64,000 nucleotides of DNA. It comes from Gymnopilus junonius. Taxonomy: Eukaryota > Basidiomycota > Agaricomycetes > Agaricales > Galerinaceae. Of this stretch, positions 1 through 9,694 are shown in pieces; positions within the stretch are counted from its first letter, which is position 1; each line of letters begins with the position of its first letter. The stretch is taken from the NCBI GenBank assembly GCA_015501075.1, contig JADNYJ010000003.1:1-64000 (forward strand), read 5' to 3'. Below the pieces are notes generated by a model, which saw only the letters and a program-made list of their open reading frames with translations, did not search any database and had not been told where the DNA came from. Position numbers and translations under genes: made by a program.

Positions 1-1496
1 CTAAAGTTGGCTTCCCTACTGACCAATCGTTTTACGTCCCTAAGGAGACGTATGAATTGTACTCGGAATTCGGCAAACGCGGTGGTGCCCTCCAAGCCCA
101 GTGGACTTCCCTTCTCGAGGCTTATGGCCAGAAGTACCCCAAAGAGTATGCTGAACTGACTCGCAGGATTGCTGGAAAGCTTCCCGAGGGCTGGGAGAAA
201 AACCTTCCTGTTTACAAGCCCACAGATCCTGCTCAGGCATCTCGTAAACTCTCCGAGATTGTTCTAACCCACATTATCCCTAACATCCCCGAGCTCCTGG
301 GAGGATCTGCAGATTTGACTGGAAGCAACTTGACCAAGGTGAAAGGCACAGTCGACTTCCAACCACCAAGCACTGGACTTGGAACTTACGCTGGCACTTA
401 TATTCGATATGGTGTTCGAGAGCACGGAATGGGCGCCATCGCTAACGGATTGTCGGCTTATGGTGCTATCATTCCGTTCGTTGCAACTTTCTTGGTACTT
501 TTGAATTCCTTTTTAAAGCTGGCTGTCTTCGCTGAACCCGTATTTTTTCAAGAACTTTGTGTCCTATGCGTCTGGTGCTGTCCGTCTGTCTGCTCTGAGT
601 GGTCACCAAGTCATTTGGGTTGGTGAGTAAATATTTATTCCGCAGTGCGAAAGCGTTTTAACGAAGGTAAAGCAACCCATGATTCCATCGGCCTCGGTGA
701 AGACGGACCTACACATCAGCCTGTGGAAACTGCTATAGGCTTGCGGGCAACTCCCAACTTGGCGTTCTGGCGCCCAGCCGACGGCAATGAGACCTCTGCC
801 GCCTACTACGTCGCGCTGACATCCAAGAAGACTCCCTCTGTCCTCTCCCTTTCTCGCCAGAATTTGCCCAATCTTGAGGGATCGACCATCGAGAAAGCTG
901 TCCGCGGTGGCTACGTTCTGCACGAAGAGGAGAACGAGACCTCACGATCGTCAGTACTGGAAGTGAAGTCAGCATCGCCGTAGAGGCAGCTTCCAAGCTC
1001 AAGGCTGAGGGAATCAAGACCCGTGTCGTCAGCTTGCCTTGCTGGTTGACCTTCGACCAGCAAGATGAGGAATACCGTCTGAGCGTTCTGCGAAGCGGAG
1101 CTCCCATTCTCTCCTTGGAGGCTCTTTCCGTAAGTAACTTTCGAACCTTAGCGCAAAGCCGGTCAACTCAATAATTTTTGTCGTAGACTGCGGGATGGCA
1201 GAAGTACAGCCATGAGGTATGTTAAAAGTGTCATGGGATGCATTAGACTCTAGAGCTGAAATGTTCTGTAGCAATATGGATTGCCTGCCTGGGGTGCCTC
1301 TGCACCTTATCAGAAGGTGTACGAGAAGTTCGGAATTACTGGCACAAGTACGTCCCGATACCAAGTTATGCGTGTAATTAGTCTATGCTGACATGATTTG
1401 CTAGATATCGCTGCTGTTGGCAAGAAGGTTGTCGATTTCTACAAGAAGCAGGGCATTCCCGTCGTTTCTCCGTTGTCGAAGGCGATTCATCTCTAA
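1..1496 (+). CDS. TKL1: Transketolase, 3' part (gene runs off the left edge; one apparent frameshift)
   Basis: Thiamine-diphosphate enzyme of the non-oxidative pentose phosphate pathway, moving two-carbon units between sugar phosphates in the cytosol. The visible part starts in the middle of the protein and covers the pyrimidine-binding and C-terminal domains. Recognisable stretches are [12 protein letters not shown], the [14 protein letters not shown] segment with its catalytic Glu, [20 protein letters not shown] and the ending SPLSKAIHL with stop TAA at 1494-1496. Introns lie near 496-554, 621-679, 1132-1186 and in two further places before 1405. Around 935-938 one base seems to be missing: before it the frame reads HEEENE, after it the expected DLTIV...[11 protein letters not shown] continues in the next frame, with no splice signals to bridge them. 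As written, translation stops at 983. Identification is certain; whether the frameshift is real is doubtful. Confidence 0.95.
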
Positions 1497-1654
1497 GTGG
1501 ATCGAAAGTATTAGTGGTATAAACCTAGATTGTATCAAATAGAAAGGAATAGGACAACCATTTCCAGAACGGGGCAATAAATTTGGAGACCCGGCCTTGC
1601 TCACTTGATATGACGGAAATAAGAATATTTGTGCAATGGCTCTAGATTGATAGT

Positions 1655-2208
1655 CTATTTCTTCTCAACGACAAGAGTATCCCAGGCCTTCCTCTCCTTC
1701 TCTTCCCTCAGGATATCTTCGACATGAGGCTCCAAATAACGGGTGTCCTACGAGAATTGGGTATAAGTTATTCAAGGAGGGGTCTGCAATGCTATAACGA
1801 ACCTCAGATTCTGGGGTCCACTGTTCTTTGGGCAGAGGAGCGTGAAGAACGCTAGCATGGGAAGCCCGCTTCATTCTCCAGGCGCGGTCGTACTGTTCCC
1901 GTTGAGTCAAACGGCCCAAAGCCTATGAACCATAATTTAATAGTGGGGTAGGATAGAGAGAGCAAGAGAAAATACTCGTTGCATTTGGTCGTTTTCCTCA
2001 GTGACTGCAAGACAAGAGATAAAAAGATTAGCAGTGACGAAGCGACACGGTACTGAAGACAGCGCGTACTAAGGTCGTCGTACTTGAAGCCGTATTTTCT
2101 GTACCCCATGGCATTCGCATACCATTTTGCAAAGGGAGTGACCCACTTTGAGAGAGAGCGGGAAGACTTGACGTAGGGAGCAAGAGACAGGCTCAGAGGG
2201 CCAAACAT
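1655..2208 (-). CDS. QCR7: Cytochrome bc1 complex subunit 7 (14 kDa subunit)
   Basis: Small matrix-side subunit of mitochondrial complex III. Four exons give about 126 residues, the usual size of the family. Exon 1 (start ATG at 2208) reads MFGPLSLSLAPYVKSS and ends GFKYDDL; after the first intron comes ITEENDQMQR, then ALGRLTQREQYDRAWRMKRA and finally the acidic-basic tail ending DTLVVEKK. The typical family order of YRKYGxxYDDL, then EENxxxQxALxRL, is intact. The introns are about 45-65 nt with GT-AG ends. It is transcribed away from the nucleoside diphosphate kinase gene; only 186 bp separate the two start codons, so the promoters must overlap. The identity is clear from the central motif; splice borders are by frame continuity. 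Confidence 0.93.
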
Positions 2209-2394
2209 TTTGCAGAGTTAATCGCGCTGTATGATGTTCGGTGGGTGCTGCTAACGGGCGGGGCTTTCCGGATGGATGTTTGGCAATGTTTGCACGATGT
2301 GGCAGATCATGGAGATGGACGCGATAGTGAAGGGTAAGAAAATATTTAAATTTAAGATTCTCCTTCCTATCGTCTTTCTTCATCCTTCATCACC

Positions 2395-3105
2395 ATGTCC
2401 ATCACCGAGCGCACCTACATCATGATCAAGGTTCGTTGTCCGTCACAACCCCCAAACTAATCTAATCGACCTGTCTTCCTATAGCCTGACGGCGTTCAGC
2501 GCAACCTCGTCGGCAAGATCATCACCAGATTCGAGGAGCGCGGCTTCAAGCTCATTGCCCTCAAGCTCGTCCATGCCACCCCAGAGCACCTTGAGAAACG
2601 TATGTGTTTTGTTTTCAATGCTTTTTATCTTTTGTGATCATCTGCAATCAATGGCACAATCTAATCGCGGACATTTCTGACATTTTGGCATACAGACTAT
2701 GCTGATCTCAAGGGCAAGCCCTTCTTCCCCGGCCTCATCAAGTACATGGCTGCCGGCCCCGTTGTCGCCATGGTCTGGCAAGGCCTTGACTCCGTGAAGA
2801 CCGGCCGTTCCATGCTCGGTGCCACCAACCCCCTTCAATCCCCCCCTGGTAAGTAGGAGGATGCTTCAGGCTTCTAGCGCTTGCTAAATATCCTTGTAGG
2901 ATCGATCCGTGGTGACTTTGCCCTTGCTGTTGGCCGCAACATTTGCCATGGCTCTGACTCTGTCGAGAGTGCTGAAAAGGAGATTGCTCTGTGAGTTATT
3001 TTAGTCCGATAAGTTTTGACTCCAGGGGCTAACTTATTGCGCAGCTGGTTCCCCGAGGGTATCATCCAATACACCAACGCCCAGGAGCAATGGATCTTCG
3101 AGTAA
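2395..3105 (+). CDS. NDK1: Nucleoside diphosphate kinase
   Basis: Transfers the terminal phosphate from ATP to other nucleoside diphosphates through a phospho-histidine intermediate. Four exons separated by three short introns give about 150 residues, normal for the family. The N-terminus reads [19 protein letters not shown], and the active-site signature [17 protein letters not shown] with the catalytic His is complete. The C-terminus ends EQWIFE with stop TAA at 3103-3105. The start codon has a good CACC context and follows an AT-rich stretch (2341-2358) that may hold the core promoter. It shares a short divergent intergenic region with QCR7. There is no sign of a mitochondrial presequence, so a cytosolic form is expected. 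Confidence 0.95.
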
Positions 3106-3339
3106 ACGGTTAGAAGCAAAGTACTGTAAGGGATTCTTAAAAACGCCTGTCATTTTAGAATGTAATAAATTTCATATTGGGCTAAGCTATTGAGAGATTG
3201 AAAGTGATGGCTTACCCATCTTATCATTCAAACAAGACATAAATTTCTCACAGCTAAAAGGTCGAACTGGACAGGGTAGTAACTGCGCACCGGTTTCATG
3301 TTCTCCTCTCGTCTCGCTCCTTCACCTTAACCACCAACT

Positions 3340-4925
3340 ATGGTCTCGTATATGCGCCTTTTTATATCGATTATTCTCTGTTGGTTGCAATGCATTCCGT
3401 TTGGCCTGGCTCTCAAGGGTGACTCGGGCTGTAGGCGCGCCGTCTGCGCGTCTGCAACGGTCGAGGGCGACATGGTTCATTGTGAGTCTTTTTTTCCGTA
3501 CGTATGCGCGAGCAGCGACTAAGCGAGTGCAGACGAAGTAACTAGCCTAATGAAACCTGTGGGCTGGGTTGCCTTGTGAGTTTTGTTTATGCTTTGTAGC
3601 GAGCTTTCTCCGTGATATGTGCTGCAATTAGAGGATTTGGCGCCCAAATGATCCATACGCATTCCATCGTTCTGTGGAGAAATAGCGATGGGACGACCAC
3701 TCTCTCTCAACGGTATGCGACTGGGTACCGTGAACCACGTCCAGAAGACAGTCCGTCTCGCGTTGCGACGTTGATTGAGCCCAAGACGTCTGTCGTACGT
3801 CCGCTCTTTCCCATTTGAGTATAATTCATTTGAACTAGAGTTTGCAACAGGTTCGCCCCGCCGAATCGACGACTTTCGCCTTCCAAATCCCAGTCAATCA
3901 CTCTTTATTGGCTAGTGCAGATTCGCGGGAGTCAATGATTTTTGCATACTCGCCCAATGCACCAGACAAGGATCCCGCCTCGGCCCTTCCCGTCCATCAT
4001 GAGACTGGCTACTTCACCTTCGACCTGACTAAAGAGTTCGTGTCGTCTTTCGCGACTACCCAAGGCGCAAATATGGCTTCTGGACAGACCACTACTAAAA
4101 CTAGCTCCTATAACCGACTCGAGAAGCTTATCATTCTCCATGGTTTCCTTGTGTCGATCGGATTCCTTGTCATTTTGCCGGCTGGTTCTTTAATTGGGCG
4201 CTGGGCAAGATCCTTCACTCCGGCATGGTTCAAGGCTCATTGGGTATCTAACATGGTCGTAGCCGCGCCGATCATTACCTTTGGTGTCATTTTAGGCCCA
4301 ATTGTCGTCTCTGCGAAAGTGTCCTTCAGGGTTCACTTTGCTAATGCTCATGAAGTATGTCATTCAGGTTATTCAAAGTCTAAATCTGACGAACCCTCCC
4401 TCGTAGATCTGCGGAGCAATCCTTCTGCTGGCGTATTTCGCGCAGGTACTCCTCGGGAGGTATATTCATGAACGTCGCAATCGATTGGCCAAATTGGGTC
4501 CCATCACCAGGGCTCACCCACCGCTCAACATCCTTCATATCGTTCTAGGTGTCTCAATCATTGGTCTCTCTTTCTTCCAGGTAAAATTGGTCGCTCTTTG
4601 TTGTACCAATATAATCAACACGATTTCTTCATAGATTCGGAGTGGTTTGGAATGGTGGGAGACACTGACAGGCCGTGGACCGATAGCGAGCTGGACTCTT
4701 CCATTGTGGAAAGCCTGGATAGTTGTACGTATCTCTTTACCACCGATTGGGGAACCGTCTAGCTGAATATTGGTGCCATAACAGATACTACCAGTCGCCT
4801 ACTTTGGAGGATATGCATTACTCCCTCGTCAACTCCGCCTCGAAAGAGAAACCGGTTTTACTCCCATCTCCGAATCACAGACTACCCACTTGCTGGCTGA
4901 TGACGAAGAAGAACGACCTCAATAA
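3340..4925 (+). CDS. DOMON plus cytochrome b561-type membrane protein
   Basis: Predicted secretory-pathway or plasma membrane haem protein. It has an N-terminal signal peptide (MVSYMRLFISIILCWLQ...), then a DOMON-like beta-sandwich region (segments around MIHTHSIVLWRNSDG and the GYFTFDL strand), followed by a b561-type set of about five transmembrane helices. Candidate haem-ligand histidines are in ILHGFLVSIGF, KAHWVSNMV, the segment just before ICGAILLLAYF, and HPPLNILHIVLG. The C-terminal tail is cytosolic and acidic (DDEEERPQ). Start at 3340 is the first ATG of the signal peptide; stop TAA at 4923-4925. About seven introns are needed. Fungal proteins of this architecture are annotated as DOMON/b561 or cellobiose dehydrogenase-like; the electron donor and acceptor cannot be told from sequence. 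Confidence 0.85.
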
Positions 4926-5566
4926 ATTCAGACTTGAAGTACTTGGTTCTTCTTGGGGTCTTGGTCACACAATATTTAGTGAGGTATATATCTTTTTAAA
5001 AACGTTTAGATTGCATTCGGAAATCTGCTGGTGGTAGCATTGTAGATTAAGTATGTACAAGAACATGTAATACAGCTATGAGAACCACAAGAGAACGACG
5101 AGATTTTAAATAATAAAGATATAGAAAACCCATTTTAACGAGGGGTAACAATGTAACAAATCGAGATAAAATTTTAAAAGTATGGTCGACAAAGATGAGT
5201 GATGATAACTTATTGATGAATCGTAGTGTGTAGATCCAAAAGTCCCTGCCCGCTAGACGATGGTGACAACGAAGACACAACAAATGAGTTGCCGATCATT
5301 AGAGAGAGAGAAAATAGACAATGCGGGCGGGAGCAGACCCTGATAACCGCTGGGTGGACTCCAGTAATGACCTCTTCATCTGCAGTATCAGATGTAATCA
5401 AACCGGTCCCCAGATAAGAATCCAAGGAGCCGACAGGAGAGAGAGGGGAGGGTGGAGCAACGGGTTCCAGCTTGCGGGCATGGTGCTGACGCTGGCAGGG
5501 GGGAATTGCCATGTCGTTGATGGCAAGTACATAAGATGACAATGATGAATGAATGAGTGCTTGCGT
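4926..5566. other. Intergenic region between b561 gene and SMG6-like gene
   Basis: Convergent 3' flanks of the b561 gene (+) and the SMG6-like gene (-). It is AT-rich from 5040 to 5230 and holds only short overlapping ORFs without recognisable protein character. If the SMG6-like gene is read without correcting its last frame break, its coding part would extend into this stretch as far as 5398. Confidence 0.5.
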
Positions 5567-8500
5567 TCATGTCGCTGTCGCCAAGATGGCAGCCAGATCG
5601 CTTTCGCTTGCAGCAGGCAACTGTCTTGAGCGCGCTTCAACCGAACTAGAAGAAGAAGAAAGAGTGGAATGAATCAGTACATGTTAGCAAGCACTTTCCA
5701 AAAAAAAACTGACGATTTCTATCAAGACTGAGCAAGACGACCTTGACCGCATTCTGCAGCTCGCTCGCCGGAGCAGGGTCAGCCTTGAGTAAAGAAGACC
5801 GATCGACCCAATGATCGTCCTGCCAATGGCAGCCTTGAGGATGAGATCATCCATGCTCTTCTCGGCATTATTCCCGTCAAAGTCGACCGCTTCTGTCCTC
5901 ACGCTAAGGGTGGCAGGTAATTACCCTTTGACGTCTGGATCTTCAACGAGAGCGCGTGCGAACGGACATGGGAAGAGATGTATTGCACTGCGTTTTGAGC
6001 TGCTTCGCCCAGCTGCGAGGCATTGGAGGAAAGACCGTCGAGCTCCATAACAGGCAGTGGACGACGACCGTCCACCGCAGACTTTCGATGAGGGAGGAGA
6101 CCATGGAGAGGGAGGAGAGAAGGATGTTGGTGTCGACGACGAGGATGGTGTAGCCTGGCACGATAGATAATTTAGCTGTGGAAACCCCGAGTTTCCGCGA
6201 AGTTCTGGCGGCCCTAGGACGCGGTGGTGAAGAAGAAGAGGCGGCGAGCTTGGCCGACTGGAGAAGGTTCTTGAGATACCGACGACGAGCCTTAAAAAAG
6301 AAGGATGGAGCCCCGTGAGTAAAGCAACATGAAACATGACAAGAAAAAACACCAATTAATACCTTGAGAGCCTTGATCTCCTCCGAGTCATTCTCATCAT
6401 CTTCTTCTTCTGATAGGCCATCTGCTTCTTCCTCATCCACATCCATAGCATCCTCGACCCACCGCTTGCCCATCCGCCTGCGCTCCTCCTCCTCTCGCTC
6501 AATCTGCTCTTCCTCTTTCCACTGCTTGAGCTTATCAGCAAGCTTCCCTTGCACCGTCCACTCCCTCGAGTTCTCCCTCCAGCTGAACCCATCAACAGTC
6601 CCTGCAATATTCACTGCACAACGCGCAATGCGTACCCACCGCCGGACAAAGTCGCTGCTCGAAGACGAAGAGGAGCTCTTGTGCGGACCGTCATCGCCAT
6701 CATCGTCTTCGATCGTCCCGTCCGTGAGCTCTCCTCCTTCAAATGTCTGCAGGACCTCGAGTTCCGCCTTTTGGTCTTCGCCGCTCTTCCAGAACCCACG
6801 CTCGTAGACTTTACGACCGACCCATTCCATACCACGCAGACACCAATCCTCAGGCAGGGGTGGAGGGCATCCGCTGGTAAGCATAACCCATCGCTCGGTG
6901 CTGCGATAAGGCTTGTCCGGTGGGCTCATCAGTCCCTGCGAGATCAGGACCTTGCGAGGAATGCGAGCAAAGAAAGCGGCGAGTTCGTCCCAGGGGATGC
7001 TGCGCTCCAGAGCATCAAGGGTCGGTCGATGTTTGAGGACGGTGGAGAGGAAGGTGAGGAGGACGGTCAGGTAGGGGTTGATGTTCGAACGAGCGTATTG
7101 GGAGGCCTTGCGAGTGGGCCGACGAAGGACATGGGAGAGCATGGCAAACGTTAACTGAACGGCAAACTTGAGCGCCAGGGGGTGTTCGACGTTGGCATCA
7201 TCGTTTTCAGCCTCGGCGCTAGGCGACCTCATCGGCACATCGGCCTTGGGCTCCTCATCCACATCCATTGTCACTGTCTCTGTGGTATCCGTGCTCGACG
7301 AGCCCGGAACACCCGCTGCAGCCTTCTTGGCCATCACGCGCATCGCAGCAGCGACTTGAGGGCCATTGACTTCCTTGGGGCCGACACAGCCGATCCTGCG
7401 CAAAAGCCCGTTGGGTCTGCCGTACTCGAGAACGGAAGACACATTGATGACGGCCATCATGATCCATTCACGTTCTTCGGCGCCTTCGATTTCGAGGCGC
7501 TCGATAAAGCGGGCCAGCGTGGGCTGGAAGTCGTCCAGCTGGATGTTGGTGAAAAGCATGCCGTGGAGTAGGACAAAAAGCTCGGATGCATGCGCATCCG
7601 GAGCGGAGCGTCGGGTTTGGGCATTCAAGGACCATACCGGGAGAATGGATTCGCGAGAGGTAAGGAAGGGGTGCAAGGTGGTCATGCTGATAAAACAAAT
7701 CAGCTGCCTGGAATGAGGGATCAGAATAAAGAGTTTTACCTTTTAACGAAATGATAAACAGCGCGCAACTCCTCGCCTTCGACCTCCCTCGATAGCAAAC
7801 CCAAGTGATGGTGGAGCTTGCCTGTACCAGGCTGCTCGGCCAACCCCGCACCATACCAATCCCGAGCAATGTTCCTCCATCGTTCCTTTTCGGGCTCGAC
7901 ATCCAACAAGCGGGCCGCAGCGACGCCAATACTCGGAGAGGGGCTGTCGTCGATGCGTGCTGCGGGGTAGTCGCTGACCGACTTGGGCGATCCGGGGGTT
8001 GCTATACCCGTTTCGGCGTCGACGGTATCGGTGGCCGAGGACTCGGCAGCTTCTGTGACGGCCTTGGTTGTGAGGCCACCTTGACCACCGACCCCACCGT
8101 TTACCATGGCAGCTACGGCCATGCGGTACCTCGCCAGGTCGCCCAGAGCTTCGAGCCAGCCCGATTTGAACAGGTTCAGTGTCGGCTCTTCCAAAAGGCC
8201 GGTGTAAAAGGTGTAGGCATAGTAAATGAAATCTTGGAGGTGTTCAAGGGCGAGAGGAGAGGAAAAGGAAGCGCGGCGGAGGGATTCCAGGAGTTTGTGG
8301 AAGAATATGTCCAGAGGCGGACGATGATGTTGTATTTGGTGGGTATATTTCGCAGAGACGCTGGGACGGACGGGGCCAGGGATATCTCGAGGAGATTATG
8401 GATGATCTCGGCCAATCTATGCGATATCAGTATATGAATAAATGATAAGATGGCAAGCAAACAGACTGTTTGTGATCCTCGATTTGCTTCTTCCACTTGT

Positions 8501-9413
8501 CCTTTTCTAGATCCTCGGTGGCGACTTGCTTGCCTTTGAGCATGACTCTGGGATTGATGCCGTCTTCATTTTCATCGGTCGAGTCCTCCTGCTTGATCTT
8601 GGTCTCGAGGTTGGTGATTGCGCGGTAGAGCTTCTTTAATTGGAAGGAGATGACGCTGTTGCCCGAGTCTTCGGTGCCTTGGCCTTGATTCGGTCGGCCT
8701 TCAAAGAGAGCCGAGGAAGCGGAAGAGCCATCGGTGGTGGAGGAGAGGGTGAAAGCAGAGGAGAGATGGAGGCGGCGTAGGAGGAGGTTGAGGAGGCGGA
8801 GACATAGTCGCCCGAAGACTTGGGAGTGGGGACTGCGCGACCGTTGGCGGAGAGTTGCTGGGGACGGGCTAGGACGGAGAAGCGGACGGGGTCATCCTTG
8901 CGGTGGTCAAAGAGCTGGCGGGCAGAGGAGGCTCGGTCTGCGGCTGGTGGGGCTGCGGGCCGGGAGACATGGACGTAGGAGCTGCCAGTGGCATCGGACA
9001 TGGCCTCTGGCTCTGCGGTTCTCCGCATGGGGATGGGGTCGGTGTCTGGATTGAAAAGCTTGGAGGAGACGGCGGACTTGTGGGCCTGCTGGGGTCTGGG
9101 GGAGGAGGAGATTTTGAGTCTGCGGGAAAAGTCTTCGTGATCGGCATCCTGGGCGGGATGGCGGCGGGGAGACGGAGGAGGATGAGCGGGAGCGAGTTTG
9201 GTGGCAGAGGAGGAGGGCGGCATGCGGTCTCGCTCTGGGCGATCTCTGGGACGGGAATTTCTGGCGCAGAGTGAGACAAGAGATGATAAAATAGAAAGGA
9301 GGGACATACGCAGCGGTTCTCCTGCGAAGGGCTGTGAGTTTCTCGTCGAGATCAGTGGGTTGCGGGTCTTTCTGAGGAAGACTGGGGTCGCGCTCCTTGC
9401 CCCTTCTCTGCAT
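5567..9413 (-). CDS. EST1/SMG6-like protein with C-terminal PIN domain (several apparent frameshifts)
   Basis: Large protein related to the EST1/SMG5-7 family of telomerase and nonsense-mediated decay factors; the C-terminal PIN domain points to the SMG6 branch, in which PIN is an endonuclease. A disordered Pro/Ser-rich N-terminus (MQRRGKERDP start at 9413; an ATG at 9623 is also possible) leads to LKKLYRAITNLETKIK, the 14-3-3-like helices (HNLLEISLAPSVPASLRNIP, WLEALGDLARYRMAVAAM), the TPR-like signature AEQPGTGKLHHHLGLLSRE, YHFVKSMTTLHPFLTSRESI, an acidic linker and then PIN, starting TILVVDTNILLSS with the first metal-binding Asp. The ordered motifs fall into different frames with no plausible introns between, implying four lost bases: somewhere in 8735-8870, and near 8301, 6060 and 5635. 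Correcting the last puts the stop at 5567; uncorrected, it lies at 5398. Confidence 0.85.
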
Positions 9414-9694
9414 GGTTGTAGTACTAGGAAGAAAGACAGACGCTCTCTGCGCAGTCCAGTAACGCGCACACATCACATCTGCGCTGCCAAGCCTTTCTTC
9501 CCACCTTGAACCTCCGCAGCACCCACGTGACTCGTCTCTCCTAAGTACCAACTGCGCATACACCCATCTCCTGCCTGTAGCCTGTCCCCGCATTCCCTTT
9601 AGCGCCCGTACTACCTCGTCCAACCGCAGTCCTGCCCATAATCATTCACTCGCATCCGTCCAGTATAGTCATTCCGAATGTCGCGTACACAACA

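Noticed and set aside
937..938. Programmed frameshifting as the reason for the frame breaks
   Set aside because: No shared slippery heptamer, stop-codon context or structure at the sites, and too many unrelated genes are affected.
6364..7571. Long plus-strand ORFs opposite the SMG6-like gene
   Set aside because: They are antisense shadows of a low-complexity (Ser/Glu/Asp-rich) coding sequence, with no start context or family resemblance.
8734..9274. Gly/Arg-rich plus-strand ORFs opposite the SMG6-like N-terminus
   Set aside because: Complement of Pro/Ser codons in a GC-rich region; no independent support.
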